This document shows positions 34,461-43,444 of a DNA stretch of 64,000 nt, in pieces. This DNA comes from Planktothrix sp. FACHB-1365 (GTDB taxonomy: Bacteria > Cyanobacteriota > Cyanobacteriia > Cyanobacteriales > Microcoleaceae). How positions within the stretch are numbered: position 1 is the stretch's first letter; every line of letters begins with the position of its first letter. A program made the position numbers and the translations under genes. The stretch is from the NCBI RefSeq assembly GCF_014697575.1, contig NZ_JACJSC010000010.1:105495-169494 (forward strand), written 5' to 3'. Below the pieces are notes generated by a model. That model had not been told where the DNA came from. It did no database searches and worked only from the letters and a program-made list of their open reading frames with translations.

Positions 34461-35765
34461 TTATATTGCATATATACCCGGTTCAGCGTCATTCCCAGGG
34501 ATAATTTTCCGGCTGCTTTTCACGCCTTTACTTTCGCACAGATCGGCAAAAGATTCTAAACTTTCTAATCTGGCAGAAAGTTCGCTCAAACTATCTAAAT
34601 ATTCAGCTACCGCAATTTGGTGATAAGTCCAGGCTAGATCAAATTTAGTAGCACTATAGGACATATCAAATTCTACATCAACGTGAGTTTTTTTGCTTTT
34701 AATTTGCTCTGGAGATAAGGCGCGATCGCTTGTTGATATTTGGGTAATTCGTTCGACTCGTTCGGGGGTAATATAGTTATTAAACCGATCATTGCTAAAG
34801 CGATAAGCGGTAGATAAATAAGTGTTTTCATTATTAATTAATGCTTGAGCCCATCTTTCCGCTACTTGTTTAAATTGGGGGACTTCTACCGCCAGTAATT
34901 CTTTAGCTTCTTGATGTTTTCCTATTTCTAGGAGAAGATTGGCTTCTGTTGCGATGGCTACAGCCCAACCTTGAATAGAAACATCAGCATTAAGCATAAT
35001 TTCAGCATCTAATTCTGGGGTAGCTTGTATGGCTTGATTACTGAGAAATAATCGCACTCTGCAAGCTGTTTTAATGGCTGATCTCGGTGATTCATCAGGA
35101 AAAAGAGAGCGATCATCAAGTTCAGCTTTTAAAGCCGCAATTTCTTTAATTAGCATGGCTTGATGAAGATGGGAAATCGCTTTGGCGAGGCTTTTTTGTT
35201 TTTGGCGACTATCTTCTACTAATAAATACAGATAAGCTAATTGTCCAGAGATAATATCTAAACTATTGTCAACTTGATTTAAGCGCTGATCAAGATGATA
35301 AAAACCCGCGTTTAAGTTGTTTTCAATCCGATTTAAGTCAGCTTCAAGTCGATTAAAGCCTGCTTCCATTGATTGTTGAATGTGACCTAAAGTGTTTTGG
35401 ATTTGGTGCAGTTTATAGCCCATATAGGCAAAGCCCGCAATACTGACACCAAGATTTAAAACACTTGCGCCCGCAGCAATTTGAGTTAATCCCATTACTG
35501 AGGATAAAGTTTTTTCAATACCCATTAATTTATGATAGGTAAGCCCATGACCAATAATATCAACTCCTCCCAAGATGGGGGAAAAGGGAACTGTCATCAG
35601 TTTGCTAGTTAGTCCCGGCGTTTCGGCTAAATGGCGGACAATTTGACCCCCATTTGCAGTACCCGCAGCCCATCTAATAACGCTTCCATAGCGTTTCATT
35701 GAACCATCTAATAAACCTTTGATAATTTCTGGATTGTTAACTAAAAGAGTGGTATCAATTAACAT
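34461..35765 (-). CDS. Membrane-associated coiled-coil protein of the dynamin-linked cluster
   Basis: The 434-residue protein has a hydrophobic region at about 90-117 (GLTQIAAGASVLNLGVSIAGFAYMG) flanked by amphipathic helices, then a coiled coil at about 120-190 (a repeated LxxxLNRIENNLNAGF pattern) and a long helical domain without a recognised family. A strong ribosome site (GGAG) precedes its ATG. It lies between the glycine-zipper gene (15 bases upstream) and the toxin gene (38 bases downstream). The layout suggests a membrane-inserted, oligomeric protein, perhaps a pore or adaptor for the dynamin; its role is not known. Confidence 0.55.
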   Translation of the reverse strand: MLIDTTLLVNNPEIIKGLLDGSMKRYGSVIRWAAGTANGGQIVRHLAETPGLTSKLMTVPFSPILGGVDIIGHGLTYHKLMGIEKTLSSVMGLTQIAAGASVLNLGVSIAGFAYMGYKLHQIQNTLGHIQQSMEAGFNRLEADLNRIENNLNAGFYHLDQRLNQVDNSLDIISGQLAYLYLLVEDSRQKQKSLAKAISHLHQAMLIKEIAALKAELDDRSLFPDESPRSAIKTACRVRLFLSNQAIQATPELDAEIMLNADVSIQGWAVAIATEANLLLEIGKHQEAKELLAVEVPQFKQVAERWAQALINNENTYLSTAYRFSNDRFNNYITPERVERITQISTSDRALSPEQIKSKKTHVDVEFDMSYSATKFDLAWTYHQIAVAEYLDSLSELSARLESLESFADLCESKGVKSSRKIIPGNDAEPGIYAI

Positions 35766-35780
35766 TTTAATTACTCCTGT

Positions 35781-36425
35781 TTAACGATTATAAACTCCAA
35801 TATTTTCGTAGGCTTCTATTCGCAATCTAGGGGAAATTGTAAAATTAACTGATAAATCAGCTAATTTACGAAACGCATCATATCTATCCAGTTGATTCAC
35901 ATTAGAATTGAACCCTTCATCTGCTTGATTTAGCTCGATAGAGACTAGATAAATATCATATTCTGATTCTGCTCCTTTTGCGACTAAATAATCGCTAATA
36001 TTGGCTTTGATTTTAGAGTATTTATCTTCAGTCCCTACCAATAAATATTTCGTGATTTCATAAAGAGATTCCCCATCTTTAAAATCAATGCTTCCTTTTG
36101 CTTGGAGTGATTCAAGAAAACCAGCCTGTGCATGAGAAACTACTAAAACTAAAAACTTTTGAGTAATTTTTTGTGCTGTAGTAGTTAAACTTGAATGGGT
36201 TTGAACTGTAGAAATGCTAGAAAATGAAGAATTAGAGTTAAATTTTTCGGGTTCTTCTCTACGAGTTTGCTGTTGTGATTGCTCCTCTTTTAGCTGTTTA
36301 AATTTTGCTCCTACTAATGCTCCTCCTGCTGCTCCTATTGCTGCTCCTACTGGGCCTCCTACTAATGCTCCTAATAATGCTCCTCCTGCTACTGGTACTA
36401 CTAGATCTAGATCGTTAGGTTCCAT
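35781..36425 (-). CDS. Glycine-zipper membrane protein of the dynamin-linked cluster
   Basis: The 214-residue protein carries near its N-terminus a glycine zipper (about residues 12-40: GGALLGALVGGPVGAAIGAA) with repeated GxxxG spacing, the pattern of membrane-spanning oligomerising helices. A glutamine-rich linker follows, then a soluble domain (about 85-214, e.g. FLVLVVSHAQAGFLESLQAK and YDIYLVSIELNQADEG) that I do not recognise. A good ribosome site (AGGAG) precedes the ATG. The gene is next in order after the dynamin gene and a palindrome, and before the coiled-coil membrane gene, on the same strand. Confidence 0.55.
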   Translation of the reverse strand: MEPNDLDLVVPVAGGALLGALVGGPVGAAIGAAGGALVGAKFKQLKEEQSQQQTRREEPEKFNSNSSFSSISTVQTHSSLTTTAQKITQKFLVLVVSHAQAGFLESLQAKGSIDFKDGESLYEITKYLLVGTEDKYSKIKANISDYLVAKGAESEYDIYLVSIELNQADEGFNSNVNQLDRYDAFRKLADLSVNFTISPRLRIEAYENIGVYNR

Positions 36426-36551
36426 TTTTTAACTCCTAAATTTCATTAGTTTAAAACTTACTTCACTGACGACTATAGCAATCCTATTTGATTTACCGTA
36501 GGGGCAATTCATGAATTGCCCCTACGGTCAGGGTTTGAGTCATAGAGGTTA
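36426..36551. repeat. 34-base perfect palindrome inside the dynamin cluster, with ACTATAGCAATCCTA head
   Basis: From 36495 to 36528 the DNA is a perfect inverted repeat: arm ACCGTAGGGGCAATTCA (36495-36511) and its exact reverse complement (36512-36528). The preceding ACTATAGCAATCCTA (36472-36486) also occurs at 9187-9201. In RNA this would be a 17-pair stem with no loop, or 15 pairs with a 4-base loop. It lies between the dynamin and glycine-zipper genes and could attenuate or process the transcript. Confidence 0.85.
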
Positions 36552-39077
36552 TTACAACCGATTTAGACTTGCTATATCTTCTTTTAAATTTTCACAAACT
36601 GATGTTGCATAATCTTTTTTAATTTCAAAATCAAGCCAGAACTGTTTTTCCTGCTCAAAGTTTTCCTTAATGATCGTTAATTGTTTTTCCAAAGCACGTT
36701 CAGCTAGATTGGTAATTTCATCAACAGATTCTTCAAAGATATTGCTAACATTATCTAATCGTTGGAGAATCCAGTCAAGCAAAATATCCCACAAACTGTC
36801 TTTCCCTTTCTCAATTCCACTTAACCATTGTTTTGCCATTAAGTCAGGAGAAGGAAGAAAAAGTTCAACATACTCAATATCTTCGTAAATATTTTGAGTG
36901 ACCTCTTCTTGATATTCAGTGATTACAGGTCGTGTTTTTGTTCTAGTTTTTGTGCTTTTGAAACAAGAACCTTCTTCATAGGTTTCTGTATAGTTTTGAT
37001 ATTCAGTTTTGGTGCGAGTTTCATATTCGGTTTTCGTCCCAACGACGGCTTTTTGTTGGGATTGCTTTTGTTCTATAGCTTCTGGAAGTTCAAAAAACTT
37101 CTCAGGTAAAGTTGGCAAGTTTTGAGCTAATTTTTTGCGTAAATTACTGATAGCTGCTTTTTCAAGATTAATCGAAGACAACTTTTCATCTGACAAACAA
37201 ACTTTTAATCTCTTAACTTGCTCATTCACTAATGATTCTAAAGCTTGTTCAAATTGTTGAGCTTTTGATTGTAGTACAAACTCTGCTCTTGCGGATATAG
37301 CTTCTCTCATCCTGTGATATAGCAAGCGAACATAGCGTTCATCATGTTCAATTTCTTTTTTTCCCTGATCATCATCAGCCCTTACACGCTTAACTAAGTA
37401 TTCAGACTCAGTAGAAAACTTACTGAGTCTTCGACTAACATTATCATAGGCTTTAGAAATATCATCAGCCAATGAAGGTGATATGGCTTCCCGTAGTTGA
37501 TCTTTTAGCTCACAATATCCATGATTATCTTTAAGAGCATCACGAACTGGAACAATTAAAACTTTGGTTAAGTCTCCTTCTACCTCATTAACAGCATCAA
37601 AAATTAGAGAAAAGCCATCAAACCCCTTTTTTTCAGCAGATTGTTTAATCTTAATCCGAGTATTTGGATCTTCGCTTTTTAACCCTGCTATCAGTTCCTC
37701 AATTTCCCCCTGAAAGTCCTTCCCAATTTTTTTGATATTTTTCTGTAAATCTTGACGAATGTTAGCGATTTTATCTATTTCTTTATCAACCTGTTCTTTA
37801 TTGTTAATTGTTCCGGCTTCAATCAGAATACCGAGAGATTCTGCCAAAGCATCATAATTAGTGAATACTTCCAGCAAGATAGGAAGTATTACCAGTTCTG
37901 AAAATGATTCTTTAACCCGCACACGGAAACGATCCCAAAGTTCTCTACCTCCACTCCATTCTAAAGAATAGCGGAGAATTTTTCGCATAGTTTCATCATC
38001 AATATTATTACCTGAGATGATTTGCATTCTGAGGTTAAAAAACCATTGTGCTAACTCCACATTATCCCCAATACACTGAAGAATTCGATTAAAACAGTCT
38101 TCAAAAAGTGCTTTTAGGAATTTTGATCGTGTCGCTTGATCAACTGTTGATGGTTCGTGAAGAGATCCTGAACCCCAAGCACATTGAGCATAATATAAAA
38201 GACGAGCATTAAAGGGTAGGACATCAGGAAGTTCTGGCAGTGATAAATCCTGTTTAATTTGTTCTTTTAACTTATCAATCCGCACTGGCAGAGGTAAATC
38301 ATCAGTTCCTCGCTGATCGACTCGATTTAAGATAAAAATCATCGAATCTGTGCGTCCCTGTAGAAATTCGACAACTTGTTTTAACTCTTCAAAAAGGCGT
38401 TTTCTGTGATCATCATCTACCTGCATATAGTCCAAAGCCACTAAACTAAAAGCTTTATTAACTTGCCCTTGAATCGTTGCTAAATTAGTCTGATCTTGAA
38501 CTGATTTTAATCCAGGTAAATCAATTAATTCAACTTCTATTCCGTCGGGTAAACCTAGTAAGGAACTATTGCAAGCTGGTAAAATAGAAACCTGAGCAGT
38601 GATTTGGGGTGCAACATACTCTCGTTTTTTACGAGCATCATGATAGGAGTGCATAACAACGCTAATTCGCTGATATAAATCCTCATCATTTAATCCTGTC
38701 CATTCACCCGTATCCCAAGCCGCATCCTCTGTTTTTTCAATGATTAATTTTTGTTCCTGAGAATGTTGGATTGTTAATACACCCCCACTCATTTCTCCAG
38801 CTTCAATCGGTGCAATTTTTCGACCAATCAGCGCGTTAACAATCGTTGATTTTCCAGAGGAAGTTGTACCCAGAGTAGCAATCCGAAAACTAGGATTTTT
38901 TAGCCGTTGGACAGCTTCTTGATAAACGCTTAAAAAATCTTGTAAGGAAGATTGAATCCCTGGATCATTAAAAACATCTGGGGACGAGTTGACTAAGTTA
39001 GAAACTGAGTTACCTAATTCTTGTAAAAGGTTGCGGGTGTTGTTTAACTTAGATTCAATATTGAGGTTATTCCGCAT
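36552..39077 (-). CDS. Bacterial dynamin-like GTPase
   Basis: The 841-residue protein starts at the ATG at 39077 (a GTG lies two codons earlier). GTPase motifs are intact: P-loop GTTSSGKST (about 70-78), DLPG (about 186-189) and NRVD (about 251-254). A helical stalk-like region follows, with a KTEYETRTKTEYQNYTETYE block rich in Thr/Tyr/Glu (about 680-730) and an acidic/aromatic C-terminus. Bacterial dynamins bind and remodel membranes upon GTP hydrolysis; some protect against phage or membrane damage. No predicted transmembrane segment was seen. It is the first gene of a five-gene same-strand cluster. Its length fits that of known bacterial dynamins (about 600-850 residues). Confidence 0.85.
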   Translation of the reverse strand: MRNNLNIESKLNNTRNLLQELGNSVSNLVNSSPDVFNDPGIQSSLQDFLSVYQEAVQRLKNPSFRIATLGTTSSGKSTIVNALIGRKIAPIEAGEMSGGVLTIQHSQEQKLIIEKTEDAAWDTGEWTGLNDEDLYQRISVVMHSYHDARKKREYVAPQITAQVSILPACNSSLLGLPDGIEVELIDLPGLKSVQDQTNLATIQGQVNKAFSLVALDYMQVDDDHRKRLFEELKQVVEFLQGRTDSMIFILNRVDQRGTDDLPLPVRIDKLKEQIKQDLSLPELPDVLPFNARLLYYAQCAWGSGSLHEPSTVDQATRSKFLKALFEDCFNRILQCIGDNVELAQWFFNLRMQIISGNNIDDETMRKILRYSLEWSGGRELWDRFRVRVKESFSELVILPILLEVFTNYDALAESLGILIEAGTINNKEQVDKEIDKIANIRQDLQKNIKKIGKDFQGEIEELIAGLKSEDPNTRIKIKQSAEKKGFDGFSLIFDAVNEVEGDLTKVLIVPVRDALKDNHGYCELKDQLREAISPSLADDISKAYDNVSRRLSKFSTESEYLVKRVRADDDQGKKEIEHDERYVRLLYHRMREAISARAEFVLQSKAQQFEQALESLVNEQVKRLKVCLSDEKLSSINLEKAAISNLRKKLAQNLPTLPEKFFELPEAIEQKQSQQKAVVGTKTEYETRTKTEYQNYTETYEEGSCFKSTKTRTKTRPVITEYQEEVTQNIYEDIEYVELFLPSPDLMAKQWLSGIEKGKDSLWDILLDWILQRLDNVSNIFEESVDEITNLAERALEKQLTIIKENFEQEKQFWLDFEIKKDYATSVCENLKEDIASLNRL

Positions 39078-39353
39078 GGTCACTACCTGGGATGTTTGAA
39101 AGGTTACTCATGGCTTGACTAAGACAGAGGCGAGAGCATAGAAGAATTATAACTCTTAAAGTTGAGCTTGAACCAATTTTTTGAAGATTTGCGGCAGAGA
39201 TTCACAGGATTTACGGATGGTAACGATTTAACCCAGCTTTGAGATTGCTTCGTTACCCTTGCAATGACATAATTGAGAAATGTTTCAGCAGAGCTTTCTC
39301 TTGTTCATAAACCTTTCGCAGCGACTCCAGGGCGATCGCCTTAAACCTCAAAT

Positions 39354-40007
39354 ATGGCAAATCCAGAACATTTAACATTATTACAGTGGGAAAATAAACG
39401 TTGGAAAATTTGGCGTTTAAATAATCCTGATATTCAGCCGGACTTATGCGAGGCTAATTTAATGGGGGCTGATTTAAACGGAATTAATTTAGCAGATGCT
39501 GATTTAAGTAAAGCTAATTTAATTGCAACAGATTTAAGCTCGGCAAACCTAACAAAAGCAGATTTAAGTTTAGCTCAATTGCGACGGGCAAACCTCAGTG
39601 AAGCAGTATTATTTCAAGCGAATTTAAGTGAAGCTAATCTAAATACAGCTATATTAAATAACGCAGAATTAATTGAAACCTATCTCTATCGCACCGACTT
39701 AAATAATGCCAAACTGATTAATGTTCATTTTAATGGAGCTTATTTATATGGAGCAAATTTGAGTGAAGCTGATTTAACTCAAGGGGATTTAAGATTTGCG
39801 AATTTAAACAAAGCGAATCTTTATCAAGCCGATTTAACTGGGGCAAATTTAAGAGGGACAACGTTAATTCAAGCGAATTTACAAAATGCTAATTTATCCT
39901 ATGCAAATTTAAGAGGAACAAACCTCAGTAAAGCCAATTTACGAGGAGCAAATTTAACCGGAGTTAATTTACAATTTGCTAATTTAAACGGTGCTATTCT
40001 TTCCTAA
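39354..40007 (+). CDS. Pentapeptide-repeat protein
   Basis: The 217-residue product is almost entirely built from A(D/N)LXX pentapeptides (e.g. ADLSKANLIATDLSSANLTK) from about residue 32 to the end, after a short N-terminus containing LLQWENKRWKIWRLNNP. Such proteins form a right-handed beta helix. They are abundant in cyanobacteria, with few known roles; some mimic DNA or bind enzymes. The N-terminal LLQWxxKRxxxWRLNNP segment is common in cyanobacterial members. It lies 270 bases from the dynamin gene and faces away from it, so functional linkage is not supported. Confidence 0.9.
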   Translation: MANPEHLTLLQWENKRWKIWRLNNPDIQPDLCEANLMGADLNGINLADADLSKANLIATDLSSANLTKADLSLAQLRRANLSEAVLFQANLSEANLNTAILNNAELIETYLYRTDLNNAKLINVHFNGAYLYGANLSEADLTQGDLRFANLNKANLYQADLTGANLRGTTLIQANLQNANLSYANLRGTNLSKANLRGANLTGVNLQFANLNGAILS

Positions 40008-40018
40008 TTCTCTCGTAG

Positions 40019-40037
40019 GGGTTTGGTTTCCAAACCC
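40019..40037. repeat. Interspersed hairpin GGGTTTGG-TTT-CCAAACCC, copy 2
   Basis: A perfect hairpin with eight-base arms and a TTT loop follows the pentapeptide gene. It is a second copy of the unit at 9227-9245, which has an AAA loop, and both are followed by TCTTT. Confidence 0.8.
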
Positions 40038-40047
40038 TCTTTCTTTG

Positions 40048-40104
40048 AATTCGTAATTCGTAATTCCTAATTCGTAATTCCTAATTCCTAATTCCCTGTT
40101 CCCT
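40048..40104. repeat. Degenerate heptanucleotide array (AATTCGT/AATTCCT)
   Basis: About eight units of seven bases, mostly AATTCGT or AATTCCT, run up to and slightly past the stop codon of the convergent WecG-like gene at 40088, ending in a TTCCCTG-type unit. This is a further array of period seven with a different unit. Confidence 0.8.
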
Positions 40105-40843
40105 TTAATAACACTTTAATCGCAAACTCCGGTAATGCCAACATCCGACGCCAGCGCCAAGGTTCTTGATATAATCGATATAACCATTCTAAATGATATT
40201 TACAAAAAAATTCTGGTGCTCGTTGTTTAATTCCTGACCAAATATCAAAACTTCCCCCCACACCTATCCAAATCGAATTCGGACAAAGATGACGATTTTG
40301 ACTAATCCAATATTCCTGACGAGGAACTCCTAAACCCACTAATATTAATCGAGGTTGTAAATCTTTTAAAGTTATTTTTAAATCTTCTTCTTCTGAAGCA
40401 GACAGATAGCCATGATAACTCGAAATTCCCAGACTCGGAAATTTTTGTTGAATATTATCAGCAGCTTGTTGAGCAATTCCCGGTTTTCCCCCATAGAAAA
40501 AGATAACTTCAGAATTGTCTAATTTACCAATATTTTCTATTAAGGTTTCGGCTAATTCAATCCCCGGACACCGTTTAATTTTTTTGCCTTTATATTGTAA
40601 ATAAAGCACCACCCCCGCACCATCGGGAATGACTAACTCTGCTGAATGAATAATTTCTGCTAATTGCGTATTTTTTTCCGCCTGTATCGCCATTTCTGCA
40701 TTCAGGGTAATTACATGAGTTCCTAACCCTTGTTGCCAACATTTTAATAACCAGTTACTATAATTATCAATTAGATGAACGGGTAAACCCAAAACTGGAA
40801 AACGGTTTAGACTAGAATCATAAGGTAAAATCGTTTGACTCAT
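40088..40843 (-). CDS. WecG/TagA/CpsF-family glycosyltransferase
   Basis: The 251-residue product starts at the ATG at 40843 (a longer frame runs upstream to 40945, but MSQTILPYDSSLNRFPVLG gives the usual start). It has the family blocks HVITLNAEMAIQA, VIPDGAGVVLYLQYKG, VGLGVPRQEYWISQNR and IGVGGSFDIWSG. WecG/TagA enzymes transfer an N-acetylmannosaminyl-type sugar to a lipid-linked acceptor in exopolysaccharide or enterobacterial common antigen synthesis. The family members in cyanobacteria have not been assigned substrates. The gene converges with the pentapeptide gene. Confidence 0.87.
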   Translation of the reverse strand: MSQTILPYDSSLNRFPVLGLPVHLIDNYSNWLLKCWQQGLGTHVITLNAEMAIQAEKNTQLAEIIHSAELVIPDGAGVVLYLQYKGKKIKRCPGIELAETLIENIGKLDNSEVIFFYGGKPGIAQQAADNIQQKFPSLGISSYHGYLSASEEEDLKITLKDLQPRLILVGLGVPRQEYWISQNRHLCPNSIWIGVGGSFDIWSGIKQRAPEFFCKYHLEWLYRLYQEPWRWRRMLALPEFAIKVLLKGTGN

Positions 40844-41077
40844 TACGGACTTTAGTAACCTCACACACATTATTATAAGATTAGCGGATTGTGTGACCAA
40901 AATTTCACATTTTAGGAATCCACAAATTTTATAATTCTTCCTCATGCTTCTTCAGCTAACACAATGGCATCTGGTATTTATCCTTATGGGTTGGACTGTG
41001 AACCGGAAGTTGAAGAAAAAAGCCTCTCCGGGTCTAAAAAGCGCAACAACAGACATAAGATACCCAGATACCCGGTA

Positions 41078-41437
41078 TTAAAAGAGAGGCAAAAATTCTA
41101 TTCTATCTTGATACTCATCCTCATAAGATGCCTCGGCGATTAAAATCAACTGCTCAATATTTTCACCAATACTTAACTTTGGACTCAGGATAAAAATCCC
41201 AGGGATATGATGACTTAAAGCGATATGATCTGCTAGATGAACTGGCATAGACTTGCGGTTATTGGTTACTAAAATACATTGATGTTTTTCACACCACAAT
41301 AAAATTTCAGGATCTAAAGTTCCTTTAGGTGGAGCCGTGAGATCACCAACGGCTATCACAAATAATTCTGATTGAAAACGGCGTAGTTGATGGGTATAAA
41401 TTGGATCGACATTTTCATCAATAAGATAATTGAGCAT
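41078..41437 (-). CDS. PIN-like DUF5615 protein, toxin-like
   Basis: The 119-residue protein begins MLNYLIDENVDPIYTHQLRR, with the DEN motif of DUF5615 proteins, then DPEILLWCEKHQCILVTNNRKSMPVHL, the second acidic and catalytic-like block of the PIN fold. DUF5615 proteins pair with DUF433 proteins as a VapBC-like toxin-antitoxin system in many cyanobacteria. Its start overlaps the DUF433 frame by 20 bases. The aspartate and glutamate at the start and the DPEI motif look intact, so this pair could be active, unlike the PIN pair at 32.6-33.2 kb. Confidence 0.8.
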   Translation of the reverse strand: MLNYLIDENVDPIYTHQLRRFQSELFVIAVGDLTAPPKGTLDPEILLWCEKHQCILVTNNRKSMPVHLADHIALSHHIPGIFILSPKLSIGENIEQLILIAEASYEDEYQDRIEFLPLF

Positions 41438-41765
41438 AATCCGTTGAGTTTGCCAATTTTTGTGCTTTCAATTGTCGCAGTTTCTCTACAATTGGGCGAG
41501 GATTACGTTGTTGTTCTGCTCGCATTCTATCGCCCCATTCTAACCAATCAGTCATGTAAGCCTCCACTACTGATTTGTTATGCAAGTAATATAAAATTGT
41601 TGCATACACCTGTTCTAAAGTGAGTGAAGGATAGGTGTTGGCAATTTCTTCTGGCGTTTTGGCACGAAAAAGGTGGTCAAATAAAATGGTTTCAATACCG
41701 ATGCGTGTGCCTTTAAGTCGAATATCATCCGCCGCCAAAAAATTAAAGTAATCTTCTAATAGCAT
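41418..41765 (-). CDS. DUF433-family antitoxin-like protein
   Basis: The 115-residue product contains a DUF433 domain: DIRLKGTRIGIETILFDHLFRAKTPEEIANTYPSLTLEQVYATILYYLHNK, a winged-helix-like domain that ends with the typical YYLHN segment. A C-terminal extension (about 40 residues) carries the probable toxin-binding tail. It precedes and overlaps the DUF5615 gene by 20 bases, so the pair is translationally coupled. It may also repress its own promoter, as is usual for antitoxins. Confidence 0.82.
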   Translation of the reverse strand: MLLEDYFNFLAADDIRLKGTRIGIETILFDHLFRAKTPEEIANTYPSLTLEQVYATILYYLHNKSVVEAYMTDWLEWGDRMRAEQQRNPRPIVEKLRQLKAQKLANSTDYAQLSY

Positions 41766-41833
41766 GGTTTTTTAAAGATCAAAATAGCAACGTGATTACC
41801 GCTACTTATTTTAGCATTTAATCTTGCAGTTAG

Positions 41834-41882
41834 TAGAGACGCGCTTGTCGAGCCTTCGCGCTACGCTAACGCACGTCTCTAC
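41834..41882. repeat. Imperfect inverted repeat of the AGAGACGCG family
   Basis: AGAGACGCG at 41834-41842 is mirrored by CACGTCTCT ending at 41880, with a GC-rich middle (CGAGCCTTCGCGCTACGC). The same arm forms a perfect palindrome at 48022-48049. The element lies between the DUF433 gene and the subtilase gene. Confidence 0.7.
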
Positions 41883-41895
41883 ACCGTCAACCCAT

Positions 41896-43227
41896 CTATT
41901 TCAACGCTTTTAACGCTTCTAACGGTCGCACCATTCCCCAACCCCAACGGTTATCGGGACGTTGTTCTTCACCCCCCGGATGATAAGCGGTTTTCTTCAA
42001 AACATCAATAATCTTACTTAACGGAGCTTCGGGACAGGCTGACATCAATAAGGCTGCAATTCCGGCGATGTGGGGCGTGGCCATTGATGTCCCGTCCATG
42101 TAGGTATATTGAAAAACGCCGTTATCCATTTTCACCGGAGGAATACAGGAATAAATTTGAGCACCGGGGGCGGAAACATCGGGTTTTGTCACCCAGGCGT
42201 TAGGGGAGTCCGCCGGAAACACTAAACTGGCGCCACTACTAAAAAATGTAATTCCCAGATTATCGGTTTCAATTTGTTCCACAGCACCCACAGAAAAGGC
42301 ATTATAAGCATTACCTGGAGAACTCGTATTTCCGTGATTTTCGTTTCCAATAGCGACAATGGGTAAAATTCCGTATTGATTGACTAAAATATCAAAAACT
42401 TGGGGAAATAGAGGTTCATAATAACTCAATCCCAAGGACATATTAATAATTTTTGCCCCTTTTTCAACAGCCCAAGAAATCCCTTCAATTAAGGTTAATA
42501 AAGTTGCGTCTCCGACTAATACTCCAGCAACAATTAAATTCGCTTGAGGTGCGACACCAATAGACAAACCCTCCTCGGTTTTTCCTCCTGCAATTGTGCC
42601 GCAAACGTGGGTTCCATGTTGTCCACTATCAAAGCTGGGACTCGCGGTAATTCGACGTCCTAATGGGTCAATAACAATAAAATCTTTTACCCGTCCTTTT
42701 AAAGCGGGATGATCTCCATGTACCCCCGAATCTAACACCGCAACCGTAACATTTTCTCCTTGGGTTGTTTCCCAAACTTTGGGAATTTCTAACCGTTTTA
42801 ATCCCCAAGTTAGTTTATCCTCTAATTCTTGTTTTTGCAAGCTAGAATAATCAACTCCTTTGGGTTCAATTAAATGAATCCTTTGGTTAGGAAGAATAGC
42901 AACAACATCAGGATGTTGTGCTAAAATCGGTAAGCTTTGACGAGTAACTTCGATTTGGGCAATGGGTAAACTTCCCCGACCAACGGGTTCTGCATAAAAG
43001 GATTGACGAGTAGCATTTTGATAATCATTAATAATTTTATTGGCAATGGATTGATTGGTTTGTTCTTGTTGTTTTAAGGTTTCAAAATAGGCGGCTGTTC
43101 CCGGTTGAGGCATTGACCCTGGAGACACTAAACCTCTATAAATAACAATGGCATCTTTTCGGGCATTGGGTTGACTGTGGCCTAAAAAGGGTTCAAACGC
43201 GGGAGAAATTTTAGATTGAGTTGTCAT
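41896..43227 (-). CDS. Subtilisin-family (S8) serine protease
   Basis: The 443-residue protein has all catalytic blocks: VAVLDSGVHGDHP (Asp166), GQHGTHVCGTIAGG (His204), AIGNENHGNTSSPG (oxyanion-hole Asn) and DGTSMATPHIAGIAALLMSA (Ser near 380). Residues about 80-120 resemble a short inhibitor-like propeptide (QSLPILAQHPDVVAILPNQ). No signal peptide is evident, so it may be intracellular or exported by another route. The gene stands alone between two repeat-bearing gaps. The substrate is not known; cyanobacterial subtilases include proteases of natural-product peptides, but no such cluster is near. Confidence 0.88.
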   Translation of the reverse strand: MTTQSKISPAFEPFLGHSQPNARKDAIVIYRGLVSPGSMPQPGTAAYFETLKQQEQTNQSIANKIINDYQNATRQSFYAEPVGRGSLPIAQIEVTRQSLPILAQHPDVVAILPNQRIHLIEPKGVDYSSLQKQELEDKLTWGLKRLEIPKVWETTQGENVTVAVLDSGVHGDHPALKGRVKDFIVIDPLGRRITASPSFDSGQHGTHVCGTIAGGKTEEGLSIGVAPQANLIVAGVLVGDATLLTLIEGISWAVEKGAKIINMSLGLSYYEPLFPQVFDILVNQYGILPIVAIGNENHGNTSSPGNAYNAFSVGAVEQIETDNLGITFFSSGASLVFPADSPNAWVTKPDVSAPGAQIYSCIPPVKMDNGVFQYTYMDGTSMATPHIAGIAALLMSACPEAPLSKIIDVLKKTAYHPGGEEQRPDNRWGWGMVRPLEALKALK

Positions 43228-43444
43228 TTAGAGTTGACTCCGTTTTAATAATAATCCTTGAGCCCAGTGTACTAATTTTCTGACCCAAGGGATAGAGGGT
43301 AAATTCCGTTCAGGATATTAATCTTCTTGTTCTAGCTTAAATCTTGAGATTCAGGGTAATTTGAGCTCTTGGCAGAGATCCAGTATTCCTGTAGGATTAG
43401 ACAATGATCACAACAATTAACCGTCTTTTTGATTGAAATTAAGA

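Noticed and set aside
39354..40007. Pentapeptide protein as part of the dynamin cluster
   Set aside because: It is divergent and separated by 276 bases, so there is no operon evidence.
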